DNA of 64,000 bases from CAVQOB01 sp963714325. Lineage in GTDB: Bacteria > Pseudomonadota > Alphaproteobacteria > Rhizobiales > Hyphomicrobiaceae. Within the stretch, counting starts at the first letter, position 1; each line of letters begins with the position of its first letter. Below the pieces are notes generated by a model. It did no database searches. It saw only the letters and a list, made by a program, of their open reading frames with translations, and was not told the DNA's origin. Location: the NCBI GenBank assembly GCA_963714325.1, contig CAVQOB010000032.1, forward strand, positions 20,113-84,112, given 5' to 3'. The translations under genes were made by a program, and so were the position numbers. This document shows positions 8,885-18,096 of this stretch, piece by piece.

Positions 8885-9145
8885 ATGCGTTTTCGAGCAG
8901 CCCTGTTGGGTGCGACCATGATGGTTGCGTCCGCTTCAGCGACAGCAACTTTAGCCAACGATGATGTCAAACTGCCGAAGGAAGTGACGCCGGCCATCCG
9001 CGCGGCCTGCGAAACCGACGTCCGCCGGCTCTGCATCGGCCTCAATCCGAGCATGGAAAAGGTCAAGGCCTGCGTCGCCGCGAAGTTCAGCCAACTTGCG
9101 CGCAAGTGCCAGGTCGAATTGGCGTCGGCCGGCTTTACGCCCTGA
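8885..9145 (+). CDS. Small secreted cysteine-containing protein
   Basis: 86 residues. Residues ~1-25 form a signal peptide (MRFRAALLGATMMVASASAT, cleavage near ATLAND). The mature ~60 residues contain four Cys spaced as AACETDVRRLCIGL, KACVAAKF and KCQVELA, resembling one unit of the Cys-rich repeat found in eukaryotic Golgi glycoprotein 1-type proteins and in short bacterial periplasmic proteins. The ATG at 8885 has GAGGGG nine bases upstream; a longer in-frame extension to 8639 lacks a ribosome site and would bury the signal peptide. Function unknown. Confidence 0.75.
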   Translation: MRFRAALLGATMMVASASATATLANDDVKLPKEVTPAIRAACETDVRRLCIGLNPSMEKVKACVAAKFSQLARKCQVELASAGFTP

Positions 9146-9153
9146 CGTTTGGA

Positions 9154-10596
9154 TCAAGCATCGAGCCCCGGAATGACCGGCCGGCGCTGCGCCCATGGTC
9201 GTGCCTGCTCGAAGAGCGCCGCCGCCCGGCAGAGCAACGCATCAGCGCCGCGCCGCCCCACCAGCTGTAGGGCGACCGGCATGCCATCGCTGTGGAACCC
9301 GGCCGGCAGCGTCACCGCTGGATTGCCACTGAGATTGAACGGATGCGTATAGGGGAACCAAGCCTTGCGCACTGTATCAACGGGGCGGCCCTCGATTTCG
9401 ATCGGCTCAAACAATTTCTGCTCAATATTAACCGCCGTGCGCGTCAACGTCGGCATGGCGATGATGTCGAAGCGATCGAACCAGCTTTGCACTTGGCGAT
9501 AAATAGTCGTGCGCCGCATCTGTGCCTTGGCCAGCATTTCAGCAGTGTGGGTCTCGCCGCCCTCCATTTGCCGCAGCAGCGTTGGACTCATTTTGTCGCG
9601 CCACTGCGGCAGACTATCACGAAAGCGCGCGTTCCAAAGAGCCGTCGAAATCACCAACCACATCGGCTCGGTCGGTTCCATGTCGTCAGCCATATCGTCG
9701 ACCGACGCACCGAAGTCCTCCAACGAACGCGCCGCCGCTTCGGTCAGATGCATGACTTCTCGATCAATCACGGTGTTGCCGAGGAACGGCCGCCAGGCGA
9801 TGCGGGCGCCCTTGAGGTCGCGGGGATGGCGGACCGCATCAACGCACCCCTTGGCCGTCATCCCAAAGGAGTGCGGGTCGCTTGGGTGTGGGCCTGCCAT
9901 CGCTTCCAACATCAAGGCCGTGTCGATCACGGTGCGAGTAGTCGGAGTGATGTACGACAGGTTGGCAAAGGCTTCCGGTGCCATGTCGTGTGGGATCAGA
10001 CCAAGCGACTGCTTGAAGCCGACGACGCCATTGCAGGCGGCCGGAATGCGCGTCGATCCACCAGCGCAGGTGGCAACCGCGAGCGGTCCGAGTCCGGCGG
10101 CGCAAGCAACCGCCGCCCCACCCGACGATCCCCCAGATGTCCGCTCTGCCTTCCAGGCATTGCGTGTTCGGCCGAACAGCGGCGCCTCCGTCCACACCAT
10201 ATGGCCGAACTCGGGCGTCGTCGTTTTAGCAACCAAAACGCAGCCTGCCGCTCTTAGTCGCGCAACTGCGACCGCATCGGACGCCGGGACATTGTGTTCG
10301 TAAATGTACGAGCCGAATGTCGTGCGAACGCCCCGGGTGTTGACCAGATCCTTGACGTGCAAGGGGACGCCGGCCAGTGCGCCGACTTTCTCGCCTCGAG
10401 CGATCCGTTGGTCGAGGTCGGCCGCATCGCGCATGGCGTCATCGCGACAGATGGTGATGAAGCAATTCAGGATTGGCTGTGCCCGCTCCATCCGCGCCAA
10501 CGTCATAGTCGCGACCTCGACCGCCGAGATCTGCTTGGCTTTGATCGCTGTTGCGATGGCGTCGGCGGACGCGAAAGCGATGTCATTGATGGGCAT
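9154..10596 (-). CDS. Amidase (amidase signature family)
   Basis: 480 residues. The Ser-cisSer-Lys catalytic set is visible: VPLHVKDLVNTRG gives the Lys, SGGSSGGAA the cis-Ser, and AGGSTRIPAACNG the nucleophilic Ser. The stretch before the nucleophile reads ATCAGGST where most members have GTDxGGSI, so the usual Asp is Cys and Ile is Thr. These enzymes hydrolyse amides to acids and ammonia; the substrate is not inferable. The start at 10596 gives the usual MPINDIAFASADAI opening. The gene is convergent with the small secreted protein and divergent from gnd. Confidence 0.88.
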   Translation of the reverse strand: MPINDIAFASADAIATAIKAKQISAVEVATMTLARMERAQPILNCFITICRDDAMRDAADLDQRIARGEKVGALAGVPLHVKDLVNTRGVRTTFGSYIYEHNVPASDAVAVARLRAAGCVLVAKTTTPEFGHMVWTEAPLFGRTRNAWKAERTSGGSSGGAAVACAAGLGPLAVATCAGGSTRIPAACNGVVGFKQSLGLIPHDMAPEAFANLSYITPTTRTVIDTALMLEAMAGPHPSDPHSFGMTAKGCVDAVRHPRDLKGARIAWRPFLGNTVIDREVMHLTEAAARSLEDFGASVDDMADDMEPTEPMWLVISTALWNARFRDSLPQWRDKMSPTLLRQMEGGETHTAEMLAKAQMRRTTIYRQVQSWFDRFDIIAMPTLTRTAVNIEQKLFEPIEIEGRPVDTVRKAWFPYTHPFNLSGNPAVTLPAGFHSDGMPVALQLVGRRGADALLCRAAALFEQARPWAQRRPVIPGLDA

Positions 10597-10755
10597 TGCG
10601 CGGTTCCGGAAAAATATCCATCCGAAAGCTAGCAACCCCTCTGCCACAGAACAAGCCGATTGCATCCGTCTCATTCATGCAAAACCGCAGGCTTCGTTGA
10701 CACATCCGCGCCAATCATGTCTGACGAAGCGAACAATAATCTGCGGAGATCGGAC

Positions 10756-11736
10756 ATGCAGCTGGGAATGGTGGGCTTGGGGCGCATGGGCGCCAACATC
10801 GTGCGGCGGCTGCTGCAGTCCGGCCATTCAGCCGTCGTCTACGATCGCGATCTGGCGCCGGGCCAGAACCTTGCTCGCGAAGGAGCTGTGACCGCGGTGA
10901 ACCTCGCCGATCTCGTCCGCGCGATGGCCGCACCCCGTCACATCTGGATCATGCTACCAGCAGGGTCCGCTACTGAAGACGCGATCAACCAATTGGCCGG
11001 ACTGCTGCAGCCGGGCGATACGATCATCGATGGCGGCAACACGTTCTGGAAAGATGACGTGCGTCGCGCCAAGGAGCTGGCGGCGAAGGGCTTGCACTAC
11101 GTCGACGTCGGTACCTCCGGCGGCGTCTGGGGCCTTGAGCGCGGCTATTGCCTGATGATCGGTGGCGAAACCGCAACGGTTGAACGACTCGATCCGATCT
11201 TCAAAGCGTTGGCACCCGGTCGTGGTGACATCACCCCGACCGCCAACCGCGAGATCCGCGATCCCCGCGCCGAGCAGGGTTATATCCATGCTGGCCGCAA
11301 TGGCGCCGGGCACTTCGTTAAAATGATTCACAACGGCATCGAATACGGCATGATGCAGGCGATGGCCGAGGGCTTCGACATTCTGCGCCACGCCAATTCG
11401 CCGAAGTTGCCAGCCGAGCATCGCCTCGACCTCGACCTCCCCGATATTGCTGAAGTCTGGCGGCGCGGCAGCGTCATCACCTCATGGCTGCTGGATCTCA
11501 CGGCGTCGGCGTTGGCTGAGGAAAGCGATCTTGCGAGCTACTCCGGTCACGTCGAGGATTCCGGCGAAGGCCGCTGGACGGTGCAGGCGGCGATCGAAGA
11601 AGCAGTGCCGGCGGAGGTGCTGACTTCGGCACTTTACACCCGCTTCCGGTCGCGGCAGGATCACACCTTCGCCGAGAAGGTGCTTTCGGCCATGCGCAAA
11701 GGCTTTGGCGGCCATGTGGAGCCGAAAAAATCGTGA
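10756..11736 (+). CDS. gnd: 6-phosphogluconate dehydrogenase (decarboxylating), short type
   Basis: 326 residues, the short bacterial type rather than the ~470-residue form. MQLGMVGLGRMGANIVRRLL is the Rossmann fold, GTSGGVWGLERGYCLMIGG the substrate loop, and KMIHNGIEYGMMQA carries the catalytic Lys and Asn. It oxidises 6-phosphogluconate to ribulose-5-phosphate; short forms often prefer NAD+. The ATG at 10756 follows GGAG. Its stop overlaps the GTG start of gluconokinase (GTGA), so gluconate phosphorylation and oxidation are encoded as a pair. Confidence 0.92.
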   Translation: MQLGMVGLGRMGANIVRRLLQSGHSAVVYDRDLAPGQNLAREGAVTAVNLADLVRAMAAPRHIWIMLPAGSATEDAINQLAGLLQPGDTIIDGGNTFWKDDVRRAKELAAKGLHYVDVGTSGGVWGLERGYCLMIGGETATVERLDPIFKALAPGRGDITPTANREIRDPRAEQGYIHAGRNGAGHFVKMIHNGIEYGMMQAMAEGFDILRHANSPKLPAEHRLDLDLPDIAEVWRRGSVITSWLLDLTASALAEESDLASYSGHVEDSGEGRWTVQAAIEEAVPAEVLTSALYTRFRSRQDHTFAEKVLSAMRKGFGGHVEPKKS

Positions 11737-12284
11737 GCCAACCACTTCACAACGCCGAAAAGCGCGACCGATCGCGGATCATCCTGTTGATGGGCGTTGC
11801 TGGTTCGGGCAAGACGACGACTGGGCAACGGTTGTCGAAAATGCTCGGTTGGCCGTTCCGGGATGCCGATAGTTTTCACCCCGCTGCCAACGTCGAAAAA
11901 ATGAGCGCTGGCATTCCGCTGACGGATGAGGATCGTTGGCCCTGGCTCGCCGCCATTGGCACGTGGATCGACGAGCAACATGATACGGGCCAATCTGGCA
12001 TCGTCTCCTGTTCAGCCTTGAAGCGCGTCTACCGCGATCAGCTGTTGCACAAGCGCCCACTGGTGCAACTGGTCTATCTTTCAGGTGCAAAATCGCTGAT
12101 TGCCGATCGCATGGGGCAGCGCAAGAACCACTTCATGCCGCCAGCATTGCTCGATAGCCAATTTGCGACGTTGGAGCCACCGGGGCACGACGAGCGGCCG
12201 ATTGTCATCGACATCGCGGTGACGCCCAAGGCAGTGGTCGAGAAGATCATGGCGCGGCTAAAGTTGAAAGCAAAGCCTAGTTAA
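11733..12284 (+). CDS. gntK: Gluconokinase
   Basis: 183 residues, typical of the small P-loop gluconate kinase. GVAGSGKTTTG at residues ~21-31 is the Walker A motif; RDADSFHPAANVEKMSAGIPLTDEDRWPW contains the family's substrate-binding section, and CSALKRVYRDQLL the lid. It converts gluconate to 6-phosphogluconate, the substrate of the preceding enzyme. It begins with GTG overlapping the gnd stop codon by four bases. No gluconate transporter is adjacent. Confidence 0.93.
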   Translation: MSQPLHNAEKRDRSRIILLMGVAGSGKTTTGQRLSKMLGWPFRDADSFHPAANVEKMSAGIPLTDEDRWPWLAAIGTWIDEQHDTGQSGIVSCSALKRVYRDQLLHKRPLVQLVYLSGAKSLIADRMGQRKNHFMPPALLDSQFATLEPPGHDERPIVIDIAVTPKAVVEKIMARLKLKAKPS

Positions 12285-12301
12285 CGACGATGGGGGGCTT
12301 T

Positions 12302-12694
12302 ATGGCAATCACCGACGGCTTTATCGCTCAAATCAAGGAGCAGTTGCGCCGCCTCGGCACCATCACGGTGCGTAAAATGTTTGGAGGCGCCGGCATCTAT
12401 TGTAACGGCTTGATCATCGCAATTGCCAATGACGATGTGCTCTATTTCAAGGTTGATGATGCGACGCGCGACACGTTCGAGGTCGAAGGCACCGGGCCAT
12501 TTCGCTATCCATTGAAAGACGGAGTGCAAGTCATGAACAGCTACTGGCGCGTGCCGGAGCGGTTGTTCGACGACGAGGATGAGATGCTGGTCTGGGCGAG
12601 GCGTGCGCTCGATGCGTCGCATGCGGCGAGTAGTGCGAAAGGCAAACCGCAGACAAAGCCCGCATCAAAGCAGCGGCGCAGACTAAAAGCCTAG
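12302..12694 (+). CDS. TfoX N-terminal domain protein
   Basis: 130 residues. The TfoX-N fold is recognised by VRKMFGGAGIYCNGLIIAIA, DDVLYFKVDDATRD and MNSYWRVPERLFDDEDEM. The lone N-domain without the TfoX C-terminal part is common in bacteria and is not shown to control competence. The last 25 residues are Lys/Ala/Gln rich. The ATG at 12302 has a run of G just upstream; an ATG at 12290 in the same frame is the alternative. It follows gntK by 17 bases and probably shares its message. Confidence 0.85.
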   Translation: MAITDGFIAQIKEQLRRLGTITVRKMFGGAGIYCNGLIIAIANDDVLYFKVDDATRDTFEVEGTGPFRYPLKDGVQVMNSYWRVPERLFDDEDEMLVWARRALDASHAASSAKGKPQTKPASKQRRRLKA

Positions 12695-12721
12695 CGCTGC
12701 GGCGACACTGTGCTGCCCCGA

Positions 12722-13588
12722 TTAATTTCTCGCCATGAACGCGGCAACATCATCGAGTACCGGCGCGCTTGCACGGAACGGTATCGATAACGCCAGCAGA
12801 ATGCCGATGTGACCGATCCCGGGATACGTGCGGGTCTGCACCGGCCGGCCGGCGCGCTTCAATCGCTCAGCCAGCGCAACAGTGTTGCGCGGTAGGACCG
12901 TCGTGTCGGCAGCGCCTGTCGCGAGAAGCATCGCCGGCGCAGCTGTCGTTACAAAATTGATCGGCTGCGTGCTGGCAAGATCGCTCGACCTGCCGAAGGC
13001 CTCTTTCGTTGATGTGACGTCGAGCGGCAGAAAATCATATGGCCCCGCCAACGCCGCGACACCACGAATGATCGATGTGCTGGAGCCCTGCGCCCGAAGA
13101 TGCTGGCTGTCCAGCGCGACCATCACCGCATTATAAGCGCCGGCTGAGTGCCCGAGCAGGAATAGGCGCGCGGGATCGCCGCCAAATTCCTTGATCCGGC
13201 GATGGGTCCATACCGTCGCCCGCGCCGTATCGTCGATGAAGGCCGGGAAGCGGATTTCCGGCACCAGGCGATAGTCGGCAATGACAGTGATGAAACCCTT
13301 GGACGCCAACGCCTTGCCGAGGAATGCGTAGTCGGCCTTGTTGCCGCTGTTCCAAGACCCGCCATAGAACACCAGCACCACCGGCGCCGCTGACGGCTTG
13401 CCCTCCGGCCCGTAAATATCGAGCTTATGCCGAGCATGCTCGCCATAGGCAATGTCCGAGGCGACCCGTTGCCCGGTGCTATCGGCGGGTGCCAGCGTGT
13501 TGTAAACTTTGAGCGGCGCACACGCCCCTGCAATGACCGCCATAAGGGCAAGTGCGGCCGCCAATCCCAACGCCGTCGCCTTGATCAT
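12722..13588 (-). CDS. Alpha/beta hydrolase, probable lipoprotein
   Basis: 288 residues. The first 22 residues form a lipoprotein-like signal ending AVIAGACAPLK, whose Cys would be lipidated. The rest is an esterase/lipase domain: VLVFYGGSWNSG is the oxyanion region (GG motif of the BD-FAE/carboxylesterase type, HGG replaced by YGG), FLLGHSAGAYNAVMVALD holds the nucleophile Ser, and the late TYPGIGHIGILLALS supplies the His. Likely acts on short esters in the periplasm or outer membrane; substrate unknown. The ATG at 13588 is chosen because it begins the signal peptide. Confidence 0.82.
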   Translation of the reverse strand: MIKATALGLAAALALMAVIAGACAPLKVYNTLAPADSTGQRVASDIAYGEHARHKLDIYGPEGKPSAAPVVLVFYGGSWNSGNKADYAFLGKALASKGFITVIADYRLVPEIRFPAFIDDTARATVWTHRRIKEFGGDPARLFLLGHSAGAYNAVMVALDSQHLRAQGSSTSIIRGVAALAGPYDFLPLDVTSTKEAFGRSSDLASTQPINFVTTAAPAMLLATGAADTTVLPRNTVALAERLKRAGRPVQTRTYPGIGHIGILLALSIPFRASAPVLDDVAAFMARN

Positions 13589-13721
13589 TGAGCCGTCAAC
13601 CACCAAACGTCCCTCAATAGCACTGCGCGTTGACCGGATTGCAGCACGGTCTGGTGCCACGAGCGGCACCAGCAGGCATATACGGTCGGGATGCCGGAAT
13701 GGTTTCAGGAGCGATGCCCGC

Positions 13722-15341
13722 TCAGACGAGCCCTAAATGTCTACCGCAGGCTCGCGCGACGATTGCAGCTGCACCGGTCTTGACGTCGACCCGGTCTTCG
13801 GCCCATGCAACGAAATGATCGGGGCGGACGAGGATCAGCCGGGCCTCATATCGCTCACGACCGCCGCTGCAACTATCACGAACGATCGACAGCGGTACGC
13901 CTTGCGCAAGCGCTGCTGCTTCGAGTGCATCGACGTCTGTCTCAACTGCGTCGAACGCCAGCAGTGTGAAGGCGACGCCGAGAGCCTCGAAGACGTTGCG
14001 TCCGTCGGAGAGCGCTTGCGGCGCCAAATGATGGCCAGCGCGCGCCGTGAACTGATGGCCGCCGACAGCACTGCTGACCGCGCCCGGAAAGCCAGCAACG
14101 GCCGGGGATCCCTCATAGTGTGGCTCGAAAGCGTTGATCTCAGCGCGCGCGCCTGACGACCTTGCCGCCCACGCGCGCTCGAATGCGGCGCGATCCCGTG
14201 TGTAGTCGTAGGCCGCCAGGAATTCCTTGTCCTGTGCGATCGCCTTTTCAATGAAATCCCGTGCGGTCGAAACGAAGACGGCGCGGCGCTCAGCTGTGTA
14301 GCTGTCGAGCAGCGCATCGCCGGCCCAGCCCTGCAGTGTCGCGGCGAGCTTCCAGCCGAGATTGCGCGCGTCTTCGAGGCCGGTGTTGACGCCATAACCG
14401 CCGTAGGGTGGATGACTATGGGCGGCGTCGCCGGCAATGAAAATGCGGCCGTTGCGATAGGTATCGGCGGTGGCCACACGCAGATCCCAGAAGCCGATGT
14501 GGTCGATCGCGAGGTCGAAGTCGGCACCAACCGCGTCGTGCAGGTATTGGTGAAAGTCAAAGTTGTCGGCGGTTGTGCCGATCGGCACAGGCGCATGAAA
14601 AAACCAAGTCGTACCGAGATCGACGCGTCCAAAAAACTTCCAATACCCTTTCAGATCAGGGTGTAAAACATTGTAGTAGGATTTTCCGGGAAAACGCTCC
14701 AATAGACCGTGCAACCCGGTCGAACGGAAGACCAGCAGAACCATCAACCGGTCATGATCTGACAATGTCTGCGTGATGCCGCCCTGCCCCCGAACCACGG
14801 AGCGGCTGCCATCACATCCGACGATGTATTGGGCTCGCAACTTGCGCCTGGCGCCATCGGCGCGGGCGACAACAGCGACGGTTGCCCGTTCGCCGTCCTG
14901 GCTGACCTGTTCCGCGTTCCAGCCATAGAGCGTCGTGACGGCCGGCAATTGTTCGACGCGCGCGCGCAGCACGGCTTCGGTCACGTATTGCGGCAATCGT
15001 TCGTTGTCGGTGCAGTAATAGGGGCGGACCAGCTCTCGCTGCAGCCAATCGTAGTGATGACCGCTCAGTAGCGTGCCGTAGGCCGTCAATCCGCCGATAC
15101 CATAGGATTTTGGAATCGTCCGCGCCGCCCGCAGCTGGACTTCACATCCCCACGCATGGAAATGCTCCATGGTCCGTTGGGTCAGATTTTGCCCTTTTGG
15201 GATCGGCTGCGGCTTCGAGTAACGTTCGATCAGGATGCTGTGCACGCCGCGTTGGCCGAGTTCGATGGCAAGCCCTGCGCCGACCGGTCCGCCACCGACA
15301 ATGATCACATCGGCGGTGTCAGCAGCAGTTGCTATGGCCAT
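13722..15341 (-). CDS. FAD-dependent monooxygenase (phenol hydroxylase/TfdB-like)
   Basis: 539 residues. VIIVGGGPVGAGLAIELGQR near the start is the FAD-binding Rossmann motif; DGSRSVVR and the second FAD motif GDAAHSHPPYGGYGVNTGLE follow, as in the PheA/TfdB aromatic hydroxylase family. These flavoproteins hydroxylate aromatic or polyketide substrates with NAD(P)H and O2. The C-terminal ~150 residues resemble the thioredoxin-like tail of the family. AAGGA precedes the ATG at 15341. It is followed upstream on the same strand by serB; there is no aromatic degradation cluster around it, so the substrate is open. Confidence 0.87.
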   Translation of the reverse strand: MAIATAADTADVIIVGGGPVGAGLAIELGQRGVHSILIERYSKPQPIPKGQNLTQRTMEHFHAWGCEVQLRAARTIPKSYGIGGLTAYGTLLSGHHYDWLQRELVRPYYCTDNERLPQYVTEAVLRARVEQLPAVTTLYGWNAEQVSQDGERATVAVVARADGARRKLRAQYIVGCDGSRSVVRGQGGITQTLSDHDRLMVLLVFRSTGLHGLLERFPGKSYYNVLHPDLKGYWKFFGRVDLGTTWFFHAPVPIGTTADNFDFHQYLHDAVGADFDLAIDHIGFWDLRVATADTYRNGRIFIAGDAAHSHPPYGGYGVNTGLEDARNLGWKLAATLQGWAGDALLDSYTAERRAVFVSTARDFIEKAIAQDKEFLAAYDYTRDRAAFERAWAARSSGARAEINAFEPHYEGSPAVAGFPGAVSSAVGGHQFTARAGHHLAPQALSDGRNVFEALGVAFTLLAFDAVETDVDALEAAALAQGVPLSIVRDSCSGGRERYEARLILVRPDHFVAWAEDRVDVKTGAAAIVARACGRHLGLV

Positions 15342-15369
15342 CTCGATGGATCCTTGCAGGTCGCCAGCA

Positions 15370-16296
15370 TCAAGCCGGCGCCACGAATTCATCGCGGCGG
15401 TAGCCCTGTAGATAGAGCAACGCCGTCAGATCACCATGTGTGATACCGGCATGGGCCTCGGCAGCAACAATGGGTTTCGCACGATAAGCGACGCCGAGGC
15501 CAGCTGCGCCGATCATCGCCAAATCGTTGGCACCATCGCCGACAGCCAGTGTCAGCGGCGGGTGCAGGCCAAGCGCTGTGCGATAATGCTCGAGTTTGGC
15601 GAGCTTCGCTTCCTTGCCGAGGATCGGCCCGACGACTTTGCCGGTCAGGCGACCATCGACCACGCCAAGCGTATTTGCGTGATGATGATCGAACCCGACA
15701 GCCGCCGCGACGCGTGAGGTGAAAAACGTAAACCCGCCAGAGACCAGCGCCGCCGTCGCGCCATTCGCTTTCATCGTCGCAACTAATGTACGCGCACCCG
15801 GCATCAGCACGATGCGCTGGCGATAAACCGCTTCCAGCTGCGACTCCGAAATTCCCGCGAGTAGGGCGAGGCGCTCGGTGAGTGCGGATTCGAATTGCAA
15901 TTCGCCACGCATCGCGCGTTCGGTGATGGCGGAGATCTGGGTTTTGAGCCCCAGCACATCAGCCATCTCGTCGATACACTCCTGCTGGATGATGGTCGAA
16001 TCCATATCGGCGATAAAGAGCTTGCGCCGCGCATAACTCAGATCATTTTCGATGATGTTGACGTCGATCGGTCGCTGGCTGAGCGCTGCCGCGACACGGG
16101 CACGCAGCGGCCGTGCATCCATATCGGCATTGCAAGCAAACAGAATTTGCGATGCCTCACCTTTGCCGAGCCAGTGATCCTCGATGATTGTGAACTCCGA
16201 CAATGCTGTCCGTGCAATCGCGACCGCAGCATCATCAAGCACGCCCTGGCCGGGCGCACTCGTCAGCACCAGGGCCTGGCAAGCGGAAGGGTTCAT
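15370..16296 (-). CDS. serB: Phosphoserine phosphatase
   Basis: 308 residues. An N-terminal ~85-residue ACT-like part precedes the HAD domain: LFIADMDSTIIQQECIDE carries the nucleophile Asp (DxDST), ALVSGGFTFF the motif II Ser, and LAVGDGANDLAMI the metal-binding motif. It performs the last step of serine biosynthesis, phosphoserine to serine. It lies between the monooxygenase (28 bases) and DAHP synthase (38 bases), all on one strand. Confidence 0.94.
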   Translation of the reverse strand: MNPSACQALVLTSAPGQGVLDDAAVAIARTALSEFTIIEDHWLGKGEASQILFACNADMDARPLRARVAAALSQRPIDVNIIENDLSYARRKLFIADMDSTIIQQECIDEMADVLGLKTQISAITERAMRGELQFESALTERLALLAGISESQLEAVYRQRIVLMPGARTLVATMKANGATAALVSGGFTFFTSRVAAAVGFDHHHANTLGVVDGRLTGKVVGPILGKEAKLAKLEHYRTALGLHPPLTLAVGDGANDLAMIGAAGLGVAYRAKPIVAAEAHAGITHGDLTALLYLQGYRRDEFVAPA

Positions 16297-16334
16297 CAGG
16301 GGCAGCGCTCACTCGTTGTTGTTGTAGGCTCTGC

Positions 16335-17741
16335 TCACTCCGCAGCCGCTGTTGGCATCTGGCTCTTGGCGGTCGCGTTAGCGCGTTCCTGCTTCAAGCG
16401 CTCGGCCATCAGGAACGCAAGTTCCAGCGATTGATCAGCGTTGAGGCGTGGATCGCAGTGCGTGTGGTAGCGATCGCTGAGATTCGCATCGAGGATCTTA
16501 GTCGCGCCGCCGGTGCATTCCGTCACATTCTGCCCGGTCATCTCGATATGGATGCCGCCGGCGTGCGTGCCCTCGGCACGATGGATCGCGAAAAATTCCT
16601 CCACTTCGTCGAGCACACGGTCGAATGGACGCGTCTTGTAACCTGACGCCCCCGTGATCGTATTGCCGTGCATGGGATCGCATGACCACACGACATTGCG
16701 GCCTTCACGCGTTACCGCCTTCAGCAACTTCGGGAAGTGCTTCTCGATCTTGTCCGAACCAAATCGGCAAATCAGCGTCAGCCGTCCTGCTTCGTTCTTG
16801 GGATCAAGGATGTCGATCAATTTCAACAGCCCATCGGGTTCCAGGCTTGGCCCGCATTTCAGGCCAATGGGATTCTTGACGCCGCGGCAGAATTCGACGT
16901 GCGCGTGATCGGGTTGACGAGTGCGATCGCCGATCCAGATCATATGGCCTGATGTCGCATACCAGTCGCCCGACGTAGAATTGAGCCGCGTCATGGCTTG
17001 CTCGTAACCCAGCAGCAGCGCTTCGTGGCTGGTGTAGAGATTGGTCCCGCGCAGCTGCGGCGTATTCTCGGAGGTGATCCCGCAGGCTCGCATGAATTCC
17101 AGCGTTTGCGTGATGCGCGCCGCCAACTCTTCGTAGCGATGATTTTGCGGGCTATCCTTGACGTAGCCGAGCGTCCATTGATGCACCCGCTCAAGATCAG
17201 CATAGCCACCGACCGCGAACGCGCGCAGCAGATTGAGCGTCGCCGCGGATTGGCGATAGGCCTCAAGCTGGCGTTGTGGATCTGGCTTGCGCGCGTCCGG
17301 CGTGAACTCTGGCCCATTGATGATATCACCCTTGTAGCTCGGAAGCTCGACACCATCCTTCTTTTCGACCGGGGAAGATCGCGGCTTGGCGAATTGCCCG
17401 GCGATGCGGCCAACCTTCACCACCGGCGACCCACCGGCGTAGGTCATGATCACGGCCATCTGCAGGAATACACGGAAGAAGTCGCGAATATTATCGGCGC
17501 GATGCTCCGCGAAACTTTCGGCGCAGTCGCCGCCTTGCAGGAGGAAGGCCTTGCCTGCTGCGACATCGGCCAGCGCCTTCCGGAGTTGCCGAGCCTCGCC
17601 CGCAAAAACCAGCGGCGGAAACGTTGCCAGCCGCGCCTCGACGTCGGCCAGTTGGCCCTTGTCAGCGAAGTCGGGCAATTGGACGGACGCAACGGACCTC
17701 CAGCTGCTCGGGCTCCAGGCGGCGGGTTTGAGGGCCGGCAT
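16335..17741 (-). CDS. 3-deoxy-7-phosphoheptulonate synthase, class II
   Basis: 468 residues. Class II (plant/Mycobacterium type) DAHP synthase is identified by FLLQGGDCAESFAEH, EYxx-like YKGDIINGP, RGVKNPIGLKCGPSLEP, VWSCDPMHGNT and GGIHIEMTGQNVTECTGG, which include the Mn2+ ligands Cys, His, Glu and Asp. It condenses PEP and erythrose-4-phosphate to open the shikimate pathway. The ATG at 17741 has GGAG at the right distance; a GTG three codons upstream is an alternative. A possible 36-codon frame ends just ahead of its ribosome site. Confidence 0.94.
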   Translation of the reverse strand: MPALKPAAWSPSSWRSVASVQLPDFADKGQLADVEARLATFPPLVFAGEARQLRKALADVAAGKAFLLQGGDCAESFAEHRADNIRDFFRVFLQMAVIMTYAGGSPVVKVGRIAGQFAKPRSSPVEKKDGVELPSYKGDIINGPEFTPDARKPDPQRQLEAYRQSAATLNLLRAFAVGGYADLERVHQWTLGYVKDSPQNHRYEELAARITQTLEFMRACGITSENTPQLRGTNLYTSHEALLLGYEQAMTRLNSTSGDWYATSGHMIWIGDRTRQPDHAHVEFCRGVKNPIGLKCGPSLEPDGLLKLIDILDPKNEAGRLTLICRFGSDKIEKHFPKLLKAVTREGRNVVWSCDPMHGNTITGASGYKTRPFDRVLDEVEEFFAIHRAEGTHAGGIHIEMTGQNVTECTGGATKILDANLSDRYHTHCDPRLNADQSLELAFLMAERLKQERANATAKSQMPTAAAE

Positions 17742-18096
17742 TGCGTACACTCCAATAATCTCAACATGCGGCGAGCGCCCGAATATCGTTATACGTCAAC
17801 GGGCTGAGAACGGCGTTATAGGCGATCTCGGCGGCCCTGGCCAGACCAACGGTTCTGCCGGTGCGCTTCATTTGAGCAGGTGCCCTGGATGTGCCCCGGT
17901 TGTGGCAAGGCATCGCTTAACGCCACCCGGAATTGTGCGGACAAGAAAGACCGCGGTTGCTCCGTCGCGAGATCAATCGTGTGGTGAGCCTCCACATAAT
18001 GGCCGTGGATGACGTGCTGAACTTGGGCTAGAGGTTTTTGGGACAGTCGCCCCGCACATAACGGGGTCGTGCCAGCGCGACACAAGGAGACCAGCG
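17742..18096. promoter_or_regulatory. Divergent intergenic region with a possible 36-codon upstream frame
   Basis: About 355 bases between DAHP synthase (minus) and the DsbA-family gene (plus); promoters for both must lie here. On the minus strand, 17871-17761 holds an ATG frame of 36 codons with AGGG upstream (MKRTGRTVGLARAAEIAYNA at its start) that stops about 20 bases before the DAHP synthase start. It could be a small protein or a leader, but is not rich in aromatic codons. No terminator-type hairpin stands out. Confidence 0.35.

Noticed and set aside
9292..10257. 321-residue plus-strand frame opposite the amidase
   Set aside because: Antisense shadow of the amidase; no ribosome site and no recognisable motif.
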